From contig JACPAE010000001.1 of NCBI GenBank assembly GCA_016181005.1, positions 1-64,000 on the forward strand: DNA of 64,000 nucleotides, given 5' to 3'. Origin of the DNA: Candidatus Aenigmatarchaeota archaeon (GTDB lineage: Archaea; Aenigmatarchaeota; Aenigmatarchaeia; CG10238-14; SCSR01). This document shows, one piece after another, positions 48,240 through 56,946 of this stretch. Under the pieces are notes generated by a model that worked only from the letters and a program-made list of their open reading frames with translations, did not search any database and had not been told where the DNA came from. The translations under genes and the position numbers were made by a program. Within the stretch, counting starts at the first letter, position 1; each line of letters starts with the position of its first letter.

Positions 48240-48735
48240 CCCTTTTCAAATATTCTTCACTAACCTTCAAGCTGATTCTGTTTTTAGTAACCAAGTCTTT
48301 AATCAGATTTTGAAATTCACTGCTTTCAATTTTCTTGTCTTTCAGCTGTTTAAAGATTATGTCTGGAGTTGAAATCGTTTGTATTCCTAATGTTTCTGCA
48401 ATTTTAGCCAAGTCATCGTCGTCGGTCAATAATTCTTTTGCATTAATCTGAAGAGCCAGAGATATTACTGAATGGTCGCCAATCTTCAACTCCTTTCCTA
48501 GTTTTTGTTTTGCAACTTGCCAACTTCGTTCCGTCACCTTCTTAGATTTAATAACAGCTTCGTTAAATAGAGACTCGATTAACACTGCGTCCGTCAATTG
48601 TTTCTCCTTACCTTCTTTTACAGTTTCCTTATAAACATATTCTGGAGCCACTATTTCTTTTCCCATTTCCTTTAACATATTCAATCTCCCAATCTTAGCT
48701 AGCGAGATTAGTGTAGAAGAGTTCGAGACAATCAT
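48217..48735 (-). CDS. DUF3368 PIN-domain toxin
   Basis: 172 residues from MIVSNSSTLISLAKIGRLNM, the standard DUF3368 start. IVAPEYVYKETV, IGDHSVISLALQINAKELLTDDDDLAKIAETLGI hold the acidic PIN residues. A much longer reading from 48951 is antisense to the sulfatase gene and is rejected. TATA-like ATATTTAAAT lies 30-40 bases upstream. Confidence 0.85.
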   Translation of the reverse strand: MIVSNSSTLISLAKIGRLNMLKEMGKEIVAPEYVYKETVKEGKEKQLTDAVLIESLFNEAVIKSKKVTERSWQVAKQKLGKELKIGDHSVISLALQINAKELLTDDDDLAKIAETLGIQTISTPDIIFKQLKDKKIESSEFQNLIKDLVTKNRISLKVSEEYLKRGENIENE

Positions 48736-48780
48736 ATACACACTATATAATATTAAATGTGTAAACATATATTTAAATCT

Positions 48781-48852
48781 TCTGGCAATGTCGGCATCGG
48801 GGCTAGAAGGCGGATGAAAAATGAAAACATATTTACATTGAACCATCAATAA
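48781..48852 (+). pseudogene. Short adhesin scar (NVGIG plus 3' end)
   Basis: SGNVGIGARRRMKNENIFTL then NHQ and stop. The NVGIG coding motif is joined directly to sequence matching the 3' end of the adhesins (GGATGAAAAATGAAAAC, compare 46731 and 47853), so the interior has been deleted. Lies between the DUF3368 promoter and the first sulfatase gene. Confidence 0.55.
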
Positions 48853-48858
48853 TATTCG

Positions 48859-50289
48859 ATGAGCAAAGCTGTCTTCCTCCTTATTTTTGTTCTCCTGCTC
48901 AGCGGGTGCACACAGGGCAATACAGGCGCCGTAAAATCCGGCGATGTTCAATCACCCGAAACTTTCAAATCGCAGTTGTCGGATTCTTGCCGTGGCTGCA
49001 ATGTCCTCATCATAGGAATCGACACCCTCAGGCCCGACCACAGTTCCGCCTTCGGCTATTCAAAAGACACGACGCCCAACCTTGCCGAGTTCGCCGACGA
49101 AAGCTATGTGTTTTCAAACGCCATCTCGGCGGCGCCTTGGACCGTGCCGTCATTCATGACGATGTTCACAGGGGCCTACCCGTCCGACCACAAGGTCGTG
49201 AACAAATACGAGATATTCGACGAGACCCGGCAGGTGATTTCCAACCTTAAAAAACTGTCGCCAGAAGCGGTGACCTTGACCGAGATGCTCAAGTCTTACA
49301 ACTACAGCACTGCAGGCTTTACAGGGGATGCCGGCGTCAGCGCGCAATTCGGCTACGGATCCGGTTTTGATTATTATCTGGATGACAAGGCATTTGCTGG
49401 ACTAGACCATTCCGCTAACCCTGCTCTTGAATGGCTCAAGGCAAACAAGACAGGGCCTTTTTACATGTTCCTGCACGGATATGACCTGCACGGCCAATAT
49501 GACATTACCGGCAGCTTCAGCGGCAGGTTCCTTGATTTCGACTACAACGGCTCATTCACCGGATCCAAAAAGGAAGAGGCAGTCCTGAGGGAGAAAGTCG
49601 TGGCCAACGAGCCGCTTAACCTGACCGGTGACGATGCCAGATTCTGGCTGGCGGTTTACGATGAAAAGGTGTACAACGCCGACCAGCGGTTCGGCCAGTT
49701 CTGGCGGGAATTCAAGGAAATGGGCCTTGACAGAAACACCATAGTGATAATAGTTTCGGACCATGGGGAGGAGTTTTACGAGCACCAGATGTTCGACCAC
49801 GGCCATTCGCTTTACGACGAGCTGATACATACTGCGCTGATTATGCACCTGCCTTCAGGAGAACGCCGTGTTGTGACTGACCAAGTGCGTACCATAGACA
49901 TACTGCCCACAATTTTTGACATCCTTGGCAAGCCTGTTCCTGCAAATGCAATAAAGCAGGTGAGGGGTGAAAGTCTTGTTCCAGTGATGTCCGGAGGCCA
50001 TTGGCAGCGTGATGCCTTCTCCGAGACGGACTATCGGCTTTACACCCACAAGCGTTCGATAAGGACATACGACGGCTGGAAATTCATCAAGACTTTCGAA
50101 GACGGCCGAACTGAGCTGTACAATTTAAACACAGATCCGGGTGAGCAAGCCAACCTCAATGAAACACAGAGGCAAAAGGCGTACGAGCTTGAGCAGAAGC
50201 TTTACGTCTTTATGCGGATGACGAACCAGGACGAGAACAAGCTGAAAATATTGGGATGCTTGCCCGTTTACCCCGAGGAGTGCAAATGA
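48859..50289 (+). CDS. Sulfatase-like lipoprotein 1
   Basis: 476 residues. Lipobox LLLSGC at 15-20. Alkaline-phosphatase-superfamily core: VLIIGIDTLRPDHSSAFGY (metal Asp), SAAPWTVPSFMTMFTGAYPS with Thr in the nucleophile position, VIIVSDHGEEFYEHQMFDHGHS (metal Asp/His), RTIDILPTIFDILG. The canonical sulfatase C/S-x-P-x-R is absent, so it may be a phosphodiesterase or phospho-/sulfo-transferase such as phosphoglycerol transferase. Exported, membrane-tethered. Overlaps the next gene by 4 bases. Confidence 0.85.
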   Translation: MSKAVFLLIFVLLLSGCTQGNTGAVKSGDVQSPETFKSQLSDSCRGCNVLIIGIDTLRPDHSSAFGYSKDTTPNLAEFADESYVFSNAISAAPWTVPSFMTMFTGAYPSDHKVVNKYEIFDETRQVISNLKKLSPEAVTLTEMLKSYNYSTAGFTGDAGVSAQFGYGSGFDYYLDDKAFAGLDHSANPALEWLKANKTGPFYMFLHGYDLHGQYDITGSFSGRFLDFDYNGSFTGSKKEEAVLREKVVANEPLNLTGDDARFWLAVYDEKVYNADQRFGQFWREFKEMGLDRNTIVIIVSDHGEEFYEHQMFDHGHSLYDELIHTALIMHLPSGERRVVTDQVRTIDILPTIFDILGKPVPANAIKQVRGESLVPVMSGGHWQRDAFSETDYRLYTHKRSIRTYDGWKFIKTFEDGRTELYNLNTDPGEQANLNETQRQKAYELEQKLYVFMRMTNQDENKLKILGCLPVYPEECK

Positions 50290-51812
50290 GAAATGCTGTT
50301 CTTCTTATCCTTCCTCTGCTTTTACTAAGTGGGTGCTCCCAGAATACGACTGGTGTTAACAACACTGTCAATTCATCACAATATTCAAGCGGACAGTTCA
50401 ACGTCATCCTGATTTCTGTGGACAGCCTGCGGTATGACCATCTTCGGATGTTCGGCTACGAAAGAGATACAGCCCCTGCTCTGGAAAAGTTCGCACAGGA
50501 AGGCGTCTCTTTCGACAGTTATATCACTCAAGCGTACCTGACTCCCATATCAGAAATGGCTCTCCACACCGGCCAATATCCTACATCAAGCGGCGCTGTT
50601 TCATTTGACACAGTCCTGCCCGAAGACAAGACGACGCTGGCGCAAATATTGAAAATTTACGGCTACCGCACGGCCGCTATAGGGACGTCGCCGGAGTTCG
50701 AAAACCATCCGGCATTGCGCAAGAGCTTCGAAAAAGGATTTGACACATACAAGATAAGTGATGCCAGAATCGGAAGCGACATTGATACAAGCACGAGCAC
50801 GATAAAAGAATGGATAAGTGAAAACGGCACTAAATTCTTTCTGTGGCTCCCGATTGGGAGCATCCACTGGCCTTACGGGAATTTCAAGCCAACGGACAAA
50901 TACGGCAAGTTCTTGGACCCCGACTATCAGGGATTTTTCTACAACAAGGACCCGCTTAACTGGAATGAGCTGGGCAAGATATACCAAAAGCAGTATTATG
51001 TGTTCGATGGCGACAAGCCAACTGGAGAAAAGAAGCCGCTTACGGATGACGACTTTGCTTGGATGGTGGACCAGTACGACGGCAATATACTGCGATTTGA
51101 TGATTGGCTGGAGGAATTCCTGGATGCTCTGGACGAACTAGGCATGCGCAACAACACAATAATCGTTATCGCTTCCGAGCACGGGGAGGATTTTGGAGAG
51201 CATGGATATATAGCGCATTATGACATTTTCGACACGCAAATCAGGACTCCGCTGATTATAGTCGCCCCGGGATTTCCCAAAAATGTAACCATTTCCGACC
51301 AGGTTCAAAGCATAGATGTGCTTCCGACCATACTTGACATGCTGGCGATATCAAAGCACCACCAGATACAGGGGAGCAGCGTTTTGCCCCTTGTCAACGG
51401 TTCGGTCACATCGTTTAACGAGCATGTCTTTATAGAAAGGATTCCTTTGTGGGAGCATGTGATATCAAGAGGTGCAACAACACTGTATCCATACAAGGAA
51501 TTTTACGAGCTGGACAAGGAAAGCCACTTCAAGGATGTCGCAGTCCGCACCAAGGAGTGGAAACTGATATACAGACAGAGCCGTGATATACAGCAGAATT
51601 ATTCATGGTGGGGATATTTGACAGAAACACTCCCGACTATTGAAGAATATGAGCTTTATGACCTTAGAAACGATCCTATGGAAACCACAAATGTATATGA
51701 CCGTTATCCGAAGGTTGCTGGTGCTTTGAAAGAACTGCTCATAGAATGGCTGCAAAAGGAGGAACGAAATAGTGCAGGAATGGCGTTGGATTATCGTCAG
51801 GATTATTTTTAA
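50286..51812 (+). CDS. Sulfatase-like lipoprotein 2
   Basis: 508 residues from MRNAVLLILPLLLLSGCSQN (lipobox LLSGC). VILISVDSLRYDHLRMFGY, PISEMALHTGQYPTSSGAV, VIASEHGEDFGEHGYIAHYD and QSIDVLPTILDML are the superfamily landmarks. In place of the formylglycine motif it reads YLTPISEMALHTG. Paralogous to the preceding gene; coupled by ATGA. Substrate unknown, likely a surface glycan or lipid. Confidence 0.85.
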   Translation: MRNAVLLILPLLLLSGCSQNTTGVNNTVNSSQYSSGQFNVILISVDSLRYDHLRMFGYERDTAPALEKFAQEGVSFDSYITQAYLTPISEMALHTGQYPTSSGAVSFDTVLPEDKTTLAQILKIYGYRTAAIGTSPEFENHPALRKSFEKGFDTYKISDARIGSDIDTSTSTIKEWISENGTKFFLWLPIGSIHWPYGNFKPTDKYGKFLDPDYQGFFYNKDPLNWNELGKIYQKQYYVFDGDKPTGEKKPLTDDDFAWMVDQYDGNILRFDDWLEEFLDALDELGMRNNTIIVIASEHGEDFGEHGYIAHYDIFDTQIRTPLIIVAPGFPKNVTISDQVQSIDVLPTILDMLAISKHHQIQGSSVLPLVNGSVTSFNEHVFIERIPLWEHVISRGATTLYPYKEFYELDKESHFKDVAVRTKEWKLIYRQSRDIQQNYSWWGYLTETLPTIEEYELYDLRNDPMETTNVYDRYPKVAGALKELLIEWLQKEERNSAGMALDYRQDYF

Positions 51813-51829
51813 AGTTTCTTAAATCTATT

Positions 51830-51890
51830 ATCTCCAACCTATAGGCTTTTAATTGCCAATCCCTAATTCATTTCCAAGGAGGTGCAGACA
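51830..51890 (+). promoter_or_regulatory. Motif M6 as promoter/leader of the DUF378 gene
   Basis: The 31-bp motif (51830-51860) contains the palindrome CCTATAGG and a TATA-like CTTTTAAT; about 30 bases later AAGGAGG sits 7-8 bases before TTG 51891. This is the one place where the motif precedes an intact gene, so the border repeat probably derives from this promoter. Confidence 0.5.
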
Positions 51891-52100
51891 TTGAAAGACA
51901 TGGATGCAGTAAGCTGGGTAGCTGTCATCTTGCTAGTCGTAGGAGCCCTTAACTGGGGACTAGTCGGATTAGGCGGATTCATGGGTACAGACTTGAATGT
52001 TGTTCACATGCTACTAGGCAGCATATCTGTGCTAGAGAACGTTGTCTATGTGCTGGTAGGACTTGCCGGTATATGGAAGCTTTGGAAATTGTTCATGTAA
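51891..52100 (+). CDS. DUF378 membrane protein
   Basis: 69 residues from TTG (M)KDMDAVSWVAVILLVVGALN; ATG at 51900 is an alternative. Two transmembrane helices and the DUF378 signature VGALNWGLVGL...YVLVGLAGIWKLW. Function unknown. The excellent AAGGAGG favours the TTG start. Confidence 0.82.
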   Translation: MKDMDAVSWVAVILLVVGALNWGLVGLGGFMGTDLNVVHMLLGSISVLENVVYVLVGLAGIWKLWKLFM

Positions 52101-52136
52101 GGAAAATTTAAGATTTTTTTAATTTTTGGTTTTTAC

Positions 52137-52616
52137 TTATCCGTTTTGCTTGAATTCCTTCGCGGCCTCTTTTAAGATTTTTATCAAGTTCTGCAGCTGG
52201 CTCTTCTTCACCGCAACCGCCCCGACGGATTTGAACTTGCTGCTTGCTCTGATCAAGTGATCGTGCTTTGTCTGGTTTATCCGTATGAACTCCTCCTCGC
52301 CCTCGTACCTCGGCTGCTTGAAGATGTCTATCCACAGCTTGTCCATACCGCTTATGTCGACCCTGCCCACGAACTTGCTGGGACCAACGGAATAGTAGAT
52401 CTTGGCCGGCCCCTTTTCGTCATAATTGACCTTCTTCTCTATAAGCATCCTTTCCAACAGCTTGGTTACAGTGTGCCTGTTCAAATCGAGCTTCTTTGCA
52501 ACGTCGTGTATGGTCATTCCCCTTATGCTTTCATTCAATGTATCCAAAATTCTTCTGGCGTTCTTTGTATCGTACTCCACTTCCTTAGTTGTCCTGAATT
52601 CTAGCTTGAACTCCAT
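52137..52616 (-). CDS. Winged-helix regulator with C-terminal effector domain
   Basis: 159 residues. ARRILDTLNESIRGMTIHDVAKKLDLNRHTVTKLLERML is a clear winged helix; the second half (WIDIFKQPRYEGEEEFIRIN, LQNLIKILKEAAKEFK) is an unassigned alpha-beta domain. Convergent with DUF378. A regulator of unknown targets. Confidence 0.7.
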   Translation of the reverse strand: MEFKLEFRTTKEVEYDTKNARRILDTLNESIRGMTIHDVAKKLDLNRHTVTKLLERMLIEKKVNYDEKGPAKIYYSVGPSKFVGRVDISGMDKLWIDIFKQPRYEGEEEFIRINQTKHDHLIRASSKFKSVGAVAVKKSQLQNLIKILKEAAKEFKQNG

Positions 52617-52841
52617 TTAACCGCCTTAATTTACGATGAATTTTAGAGTTTATAAAGACGTAGGATTAGTGTATACGAACTAAATACCGATTTTCTCGGC
52701 TGGAAGAGCCTTAGATCGCCTTTTCATATAAGTTATCCGGCTTGGATTGCCCGGTGCTCTGAAGATGTGGAAATGAACCCTGGCAAAGTTTATATAGTGT
52801 GATTAGCATCTAATATATAGAAACTAATGGAGGTTGAGTAA

Positions 52842-53570
52842 ATGAGTATAGTAACTGTATTTAAATTTGACGGCCTGTCTGATCCTTGGCAGGTTGCCAA
52901 ACTGCTTAACAAGCACAAAAAGGATGACTTTTGGCTGACAGCCTTCGTCAGCAAATACAACCGGAACGAGGTTGTAGTGAACTACATGTTCTACGAGGAC
53001 GTGGAGGAAGGCATCAAAAGGGTTTTCGACGAGAATGAAAGCATAGAGATAGTATCCTACCTGAAGCAGAACGGCAAAAGCCGGGTCCTGAAGAGGGTAT
53101 ACTGCTTCATAAACCTCATGATGAAAACTCTGGAGGTTTACACAGGCTCGGAAACGAAGCTGAACGAGATCGTAGCCACGTTCGAGGAAGTATTAAAAGC
53201 AAGGTTTACCAGGGTGGTCGTGTCTCCAAAGGAGCTTCAGACCATATACACAAACCACTCGAACGAACTCAAGCAAGTGATGTTCAAAAACGTGGAAGGA
53301 CTGTTCTATGAGATTCTAAGAGGAAAGTATCTTGAGAGCAATGAGAAATTCAAAAAGTACATGGAAGAGTTCCCGGAAAGCCTGCGTGTGATAAGCTTTA
53401 GGCCCAGGATAAAGTTCTGGAACGGGAACAATCGCTACCAAGTTACTCTGAATGGGGACAAGGGAACTTTAAGATTCTCGTCACCTAATGAGGAGTTTGA
53501 CTTTCGGCCAAGAATAGAGATAAGGCAGCTGACTTTTTTGATTGCTGCCACTCTTGGTTTTCTTGGGTGA
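52842..53570 (+). CDS. Hypothetical protein coupled to a PIN gene
   Basis: 242 residues, alpha-beta, no recognised family (VFKFDGLSDPWQVAKLLNKH, NEIVATFEEVLKARFTRVVV, RPRIKFWNGNNRYQVTLNGD). It overlaps the PIN gene by 4 bases. TATA-like TTTATATAG and GGAGGTTGAG precede the ATG. The pairing with a PIN RNase suggests a regulatory or antitoxin-like role, but it is far larger than usual antitoxins. Confidence 0.6.
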   Translation: MSIVTVFKFDGLSDPWQVAKLLNKHKKDDFWLTAFVSKYNRNEVVVNYMFYEDVEEGIKRVFDENESIEIVSYLKQNGKSRVLKRVYCFINLMMKTLEVYTGSETKLNEIVATFEEVLKARFTRVVVSPKELQTIYTNHSNELKQVMFKNVEGLFYEILRGKYLESNEKFKKYMEEFPESLRVISFRPRIKFWNGNNRYQVTLNGDKGTLRFSSPNEEFDFRPRIEIRQLTFLIAATLGFLG

Positions 53571-54064
53571 TGAAAATGAAAGAGAAAACATTTGAGAAAT
53601 TAACTAGAAAGTGGCTATCTAAACCCTCTCACGTTATCGATACAAACGTATTGATAGAGACATTAATTGAAACAAAGCTAGGTGACAAATGCGCAGATTA
53701 TCTTAACAGACTCAAAATTAAATACAGAGGATATATACCATCCTCCGTCTTGGGCGAATATTTTCTTATTATATTTTACGACGAAAAGATAGAGGAAAAG
53801 CATAAGCAGAGAGCATTCAAATTTTTAGAAGATTTGATTAAACATAGAAAGATTTTACCTTTGGTACCAGATAGAGAAGCTTTCAAGCTTGTAGAAGAGA
53901 TTCAAAATACTGAAAGAGAAGTCGAAGACACAGACGCCCTTCACTATGCAACGGCAGTTATTAATAACGCAAAAGTATTTGTCACACTGGACACTAAAAT
54001 GTTACAAAGCCGAACTTTAGGAAAAGAATTTGGTGTCAGTATATTAAGTCCAGAAAACTTATGA
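53567..54064 (+). CDS. PIN-domain ribonuclease
   Basis: 165 residues. HVIDTNVLIETLI (Asp), IPSSVLGEYFLIIF (Glu), VEDTDALHYATAVINNAKVFVTLDTKM (Asp cluster) form a complete PIN site. Start overlaps the upstream stop (ATGA). A small convergent ORF overlaps its end. Confidence 0.83.
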   Translation: MMKMKEKTFEKLTRKWLSKPSHVIDTNVLIETLIETKLGDKCADYLNRLKIKYRGYIPSSVLGEYFLIIFYDEKIEEKHKQRAFKFLEDLIKHRKILPLVPDREAFKLVEEIQNTEREVEDTDALHYATAVINNAKVFVTLDTKMLQSRTLGKEFGVSILSPENL

Positions 54065-54166
54065 TTTTTTGTCTAATGACAAGTGATCAAAAGCATGACT
54101 TTTCCTAATTTTTTTTACCAGCCTGTCCAACACAGGATCATCAAAGATTCTCTTCACTTTCTCCAT
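54059..54166 (-). CDS. Small basic protein, convergent to PIN gene
   Basis: 35 residues: MEKVKRIFDDPVLDRLVKKI ... LSLDKKS. Stop overlaps that of the PIN gene by 6 bases. TATA-like TATTTATATAATAC upstream on this strand supports expression. Similar layout to the small ORF at 36687. Confidence 0.4.
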   Translation of the reverse strand: MEKVKRIFDDPVLDRLVKKIRKSHAFDHLSLDKKS

Positions 54167-54206
54167 AATAACCACAACACTTAATAGTTAGTATTATATA
54201 AATAAA

Positions 54207-54278
54207 TGGGTCCGCGCAGAATTGAACTGCGGTCTCCACCTTGTAAGGGTGGCGTCCTAACCACTAGACTACGAACCC
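54207..54278 (-). tRNA. tRNA-Val (UAC)
   Basis: Uninterrupted 72-base cloverleaf: acceptor GGGTTCG/CGGACCC, A73, D stem GTCT/GGAC, anticodon arm CCACC-CTTACAA-GGTGG, T arm GCAG-TTCAATT-CTGC. The only tRNA in the window without an intron. Confidence 0.93.
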
Positions 54279-54329
54279 GTATGATAAATAGTGTGGTTAT
54301 AATTTAAAAACTATTATCTTATTATCATT

Positions 54330-54609
54330 ATGAAAAATTTGGCACTAGACATTTTCAGGCAGAGACTCTTGATTGAGGGCTTTTATAGAAATCTTGAAAA
54401 GAACTGGGATAAAGTTTGGAGCCTATAATATAGGAAGAGGTAAAATTAGAATACAAATCAATGGAATTAAAGAAATCGATAAATGGATGGATCAAATCGG
54501 CATTTGTAATAAAAATCAGTCTGAAAGATTAAGAGGTATAGCGGGTGCTGGAATTTCAGGAGTTTTTACTCCATTTGAACCAGCGACCTTTCCCCAAGGT
54601 ACAGCATAA
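54330..54609 (+). pseudogene. Composite remnant: decarboxylase-like start plus LAGLIDADG fragment
   Basis: 54330-54428 encodes MKNLALDIFRQRLLIEGFYR and soon stops; this start resembles archaeal SAM-decarboxylase-like proteins (RQRLLIEG). In another frame, 54373-54609 reads FIEILKRTGIKFGAYNIGRG and IKEIDKWMDQIGICNKNQSE, typical of the C-terminal half of a LAGLIDADG homing endonuclease. Neither is complete. 54610-54750 holds nothing I recognise. Confidence 0.45.
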
Positions 54610-54761
54610 ACTGAACCCTTCAAGGTATCTCAAAAGCCTATGAGCCATCCGCTGTAAATTTGCGAGCACTCCAGGCATTGAGGTTCTTTCGAACTTGCTC
54701 TAACCCGCTTCTTCACTATTATCAACCTATCCTTAAATTATTTAAATCGCTTATGTATTCT

Positions 54762-55175
54762 ATGAAAACTCGCCGTGACGTCCAAGCCCTCATTTTCGAC
54801 GAAGTTGGCGGCAAGAAAAAGGTTTTCCTGATAAAATTCTACGATCCAACAAAGCAAAGGCATACTTGGAGACTTGTCAAAGGCGGAGTTGAGAAGGGTG
54901 AGACCGATGAAGAGGCTCTAAAGCGCGAAATACTTGAAGAAGTCACACTGAAGGACGTTAAAATACTGGAAAAGGTCTATAGTTACGAATTTACATTCAA
55001 GGACACACAGCACAGTGTCTCAAGCTATTTTGTGAAAGGTAACATCAACGAAAAGCCGAAGCTGAACTGGGACGGCGACAGGGAAATAGTCGACTTTTCA
55101 TGGATATCCCCAGAAGAAGCAGTCAAGCTTCTGTTTTGGGACAATGAAAAATACGTTGTCAGACTTTTGAAATGA
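54762..55175 (+). CDS. Nudix hydrolase
   Basis: 137 residues from MKTRRDVQALIFDEVGG. Nudix box GGVEKGETDEEALKREILEE (G-x5-E-x7-REUxEE) at about residues 43-62. Cleaves nucleoside diphosphates linked to another moiety; substrate unknown. A TATA-like TTAAATTATTTAAATCG about 25 bases upstream places the RNA start near the ATG. Overlaps the convergent orc1/cdc6 gene by 17 bases. Confidence 0.88.
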   Translation: MKTRRDVQALIFDEVGGKKKVFLIKFYDPTKQRHTWRLVKGGVEKGETDEEALKREILEEVTLKDVKILEKVYSYEFTFKDTQHSVSSYFVKGNINEKPKLNWDGDREIVDFSWISPEEAVKLLFWDNEKYVVRLLK

Positions 55176-56208
55176 TTCGGCTTTTGCCTAACTTCCGTTT
55201 CCCGACCTTGACAAGATTTATCCCTCCCAGATGATTCACGTATTCCATGAACATTCTTCTTGTCAGCGGCTCGTTGACAGATTCTGAATACTCCTTGTAC
55301 AGCTCGTCTAACGTCGCCCTGCTTTTCTTTGACAACATGTCCAAAACCATCCTCTCGACATCTGAAACCCTCTCCTTCAGGATTTCGGGCTTGGCTTTAA
55401 CAACATCCTTCAAAACTTTCCTGACATGTTCGACTGCCACCTTATCGCTGCTTTCCGACTCGGCAATTCTCCCGGCCTTCATTAGGCACTCCAAACCGAC
55501 CCTTACATCGCCGCCCTTGTTAATTGCATGGGCAGACGCCAAAGCCACTACGCCGCTCTCAACCGCCCTGAACCCATTGGCTGCTCTCTCTTTGAGTATG
55601 TCCATCATCTCAGCGACCGTGTAGGGCTTGAATTCTATCTCTTCCACAGACAGGCTGCTCTTTATTCTTGGCTCTATCTCAGAGAAAATGTGGGGATTGT
55701 TTGAAATGAAAATCAAGCCGACAGGATTTTTAACATACTGATTGAGCCTCAAAAGGTCGTATAAAACCTTCTGGTCCTTGTAAATTAGCTGGTCTGCCTC
55801 GTCCAGGCAAATCAACAGCCCCTTTTTTGATTTTTCAAGGACCTCGATTAACCTGGACATAACCTCATCCTTTGCCCATCCTCTTCTCTGGACGAACATT
55901 CCAAGCTCGGACACTAATTTCGACAGGATAGAAGTCGATGTGTTGAAGTCCCAGCAGTTTAGGTAAATTGTCTTTATGCCTGAATAGTCCTCGAACTCGC
56001 GAAAGACGTACTTGGCAGATGCTGTTTTGCCTATTCCGGGAGAGCCGAAGATGAAAATGTTCTGCGGCTTTCGTCCCTTGCTCGCAGGCAGCAGATTTTC
56101 GGCAAGATATTTTATCTGCTGTTCCCTATGCGGCAGAATGTCTGGAAGGTATTCATACGAAAGGGCTTCCTCGAGTTTGAAAATTTTGGATTCTTCATGG
56201 AATGCCAT
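55159..56208 (-). CDS. cdc6: Orc1/Cdc6-type replication initiator
   Basis: 349 residues. PHREQQIKYLAENLLPA, Walker A FGSPGIGKTASAKYVF, Walker B LLICLDEADQLI, sensor IFISNN, sensor-2 region GGDVRVGLECL, C-terminal winged helix (about 270-349). This AAA+ protein binds origins and loads MCM. I see no convincing cluster of origin-recognition boxes next to it, unlike many archaea. Confidence 0.93.
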   Translation of the reverse strand: MAFHEESKIFKLEEALSYEYLPDILPHREQQIKYLAENLLPASKGRKPQNIFIFGSPGIGKTASAKYVFREFEDYSGIKTIYLNCWDFNTSTSILSKLVSELGMFVQRRGWAKDEVMSRLIEVLEKSKKGLLICLDEADQLIYKDQKVLYDLLRLNQYVKNPVGLIFISNNPHIFSEIEPRIKSSLSVEEIEFKPYTVAEMMDILKERAANGFRAVESGVVALASAHAINKGGDVRVGLECLMKAGRIAESESSDKVAVEHVRKVLKDVVKAKPEILKERVSDVERMVLDMLSKKSRATLDELYKEYSESVNEPLTRRMFMEYVNHLGGINLVKVGKRKLGKSRIISKV

Positions 56209-56238
56209 AATGTATTATTGGAAAACTTCAAATAATTT

Positions 56239-56946
56239 CTATTTTCCGAGTGTGAAGTAAAGGCGCCTGTTGTTCTTGCCTTTGTTTTCCAATTTCACGA
56301 TTTCAATCTTATCTATTTCGCTTAACTGCCTTACGTGATTTCCGCCGTCCGCCTGAATATCAATTCCTTCGATCTCGACAATCCTCAACGTATCAACGTT
56401 TGGCGGGAGCGCCTCCAGCAACTTTATTATTCCAGGTATCTTCATCGCTTCCTCTCTTTTCATAAAGTAGGGCTTTACGGCAGCATCCTGATTTATCAGG
56501 TCGTTTGCCTTGTTTATGTAGGATATGAACTTTTCTTTGTCAAACTCTTCAAGATTAAAGTCTATTCTAGATTTTTCCAAATCCAAATTTCCTCCACTGA
56601 TCAGTGCCCCAGTCTCTTTATTGATAATGGCCGCAAGCAAGTGTGAGGCAGTATGCATCTTCATCAACCTGTATCTTCTCTCCCAGTCAATAACTCCCTT
56701 GATGCTGTCGCCGGCTTTCAATCCTTCCTTGTCGACCCTATGCAAGATTTTGTCGCCGCTCTTGGACACGTCCAAAACAGAGAACTCATCGCCGTTTAGA
56801 AGCAGCTTTCCTAGATCATTAGGCTCGCCTCCCCCTGTTGGGAAAAAGCATGTTTTATCCAGTTCTACCATAATATCTTCGACGGAAACAATACTAGCAG
56901 TAAATTCCTTCATGTAAGAATCTTGCCAATAAAGTCTTTCGGTCAC
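56239..56946 (-). CDS. alaX: Alanyl-tRNA editing protein AlaX
   Basis: 235 residues. CFFPTGGGEPNDLG and KMHTASHLLAAII (HxxxH zinc ligands) with DIQADGGNHVRQLSEI are the AlaRS editing-domain motifs; free-standing AlaX hydrolyses Ser- or Gly-tRNA-Ala. Overlaps the lysyl-tRNA synthetase gene by 4 bases, so co-translated with it. Confidence 0.92.
   Translation of the reverse strand: MTERLYWQDSYMKEFTASIVSVEDIMVELDKTCFFPTGGGEPNDLGKLLLNGDEFSVLDVSKSGDKILHRVDKEGLKAGDSIKGVIDWERRYRLMKMHTASHLLAAIINKETGALISGGNLDLEKSRIDFNLEEFDKEKFISYINKANDLINQDAAVKPYFMKREEAMKIPGIIKLLEALPPNVDTLRIVEIEGIDIQADGGNHVRQLSEIDKIEIVKLENKGKNNRRLYFTLGK

Noticed and set aside
48736-48951. N-terminal extension of the DUF3368 toxin
   Set aside because: Antisense to the sulfatase gene start; the family begins at MIVSNSS.
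56200-56260. Replication origin next to cdc6
   Set aside because: Intergenic space is only 30 bases and I found no repeated origin-box sequence there.
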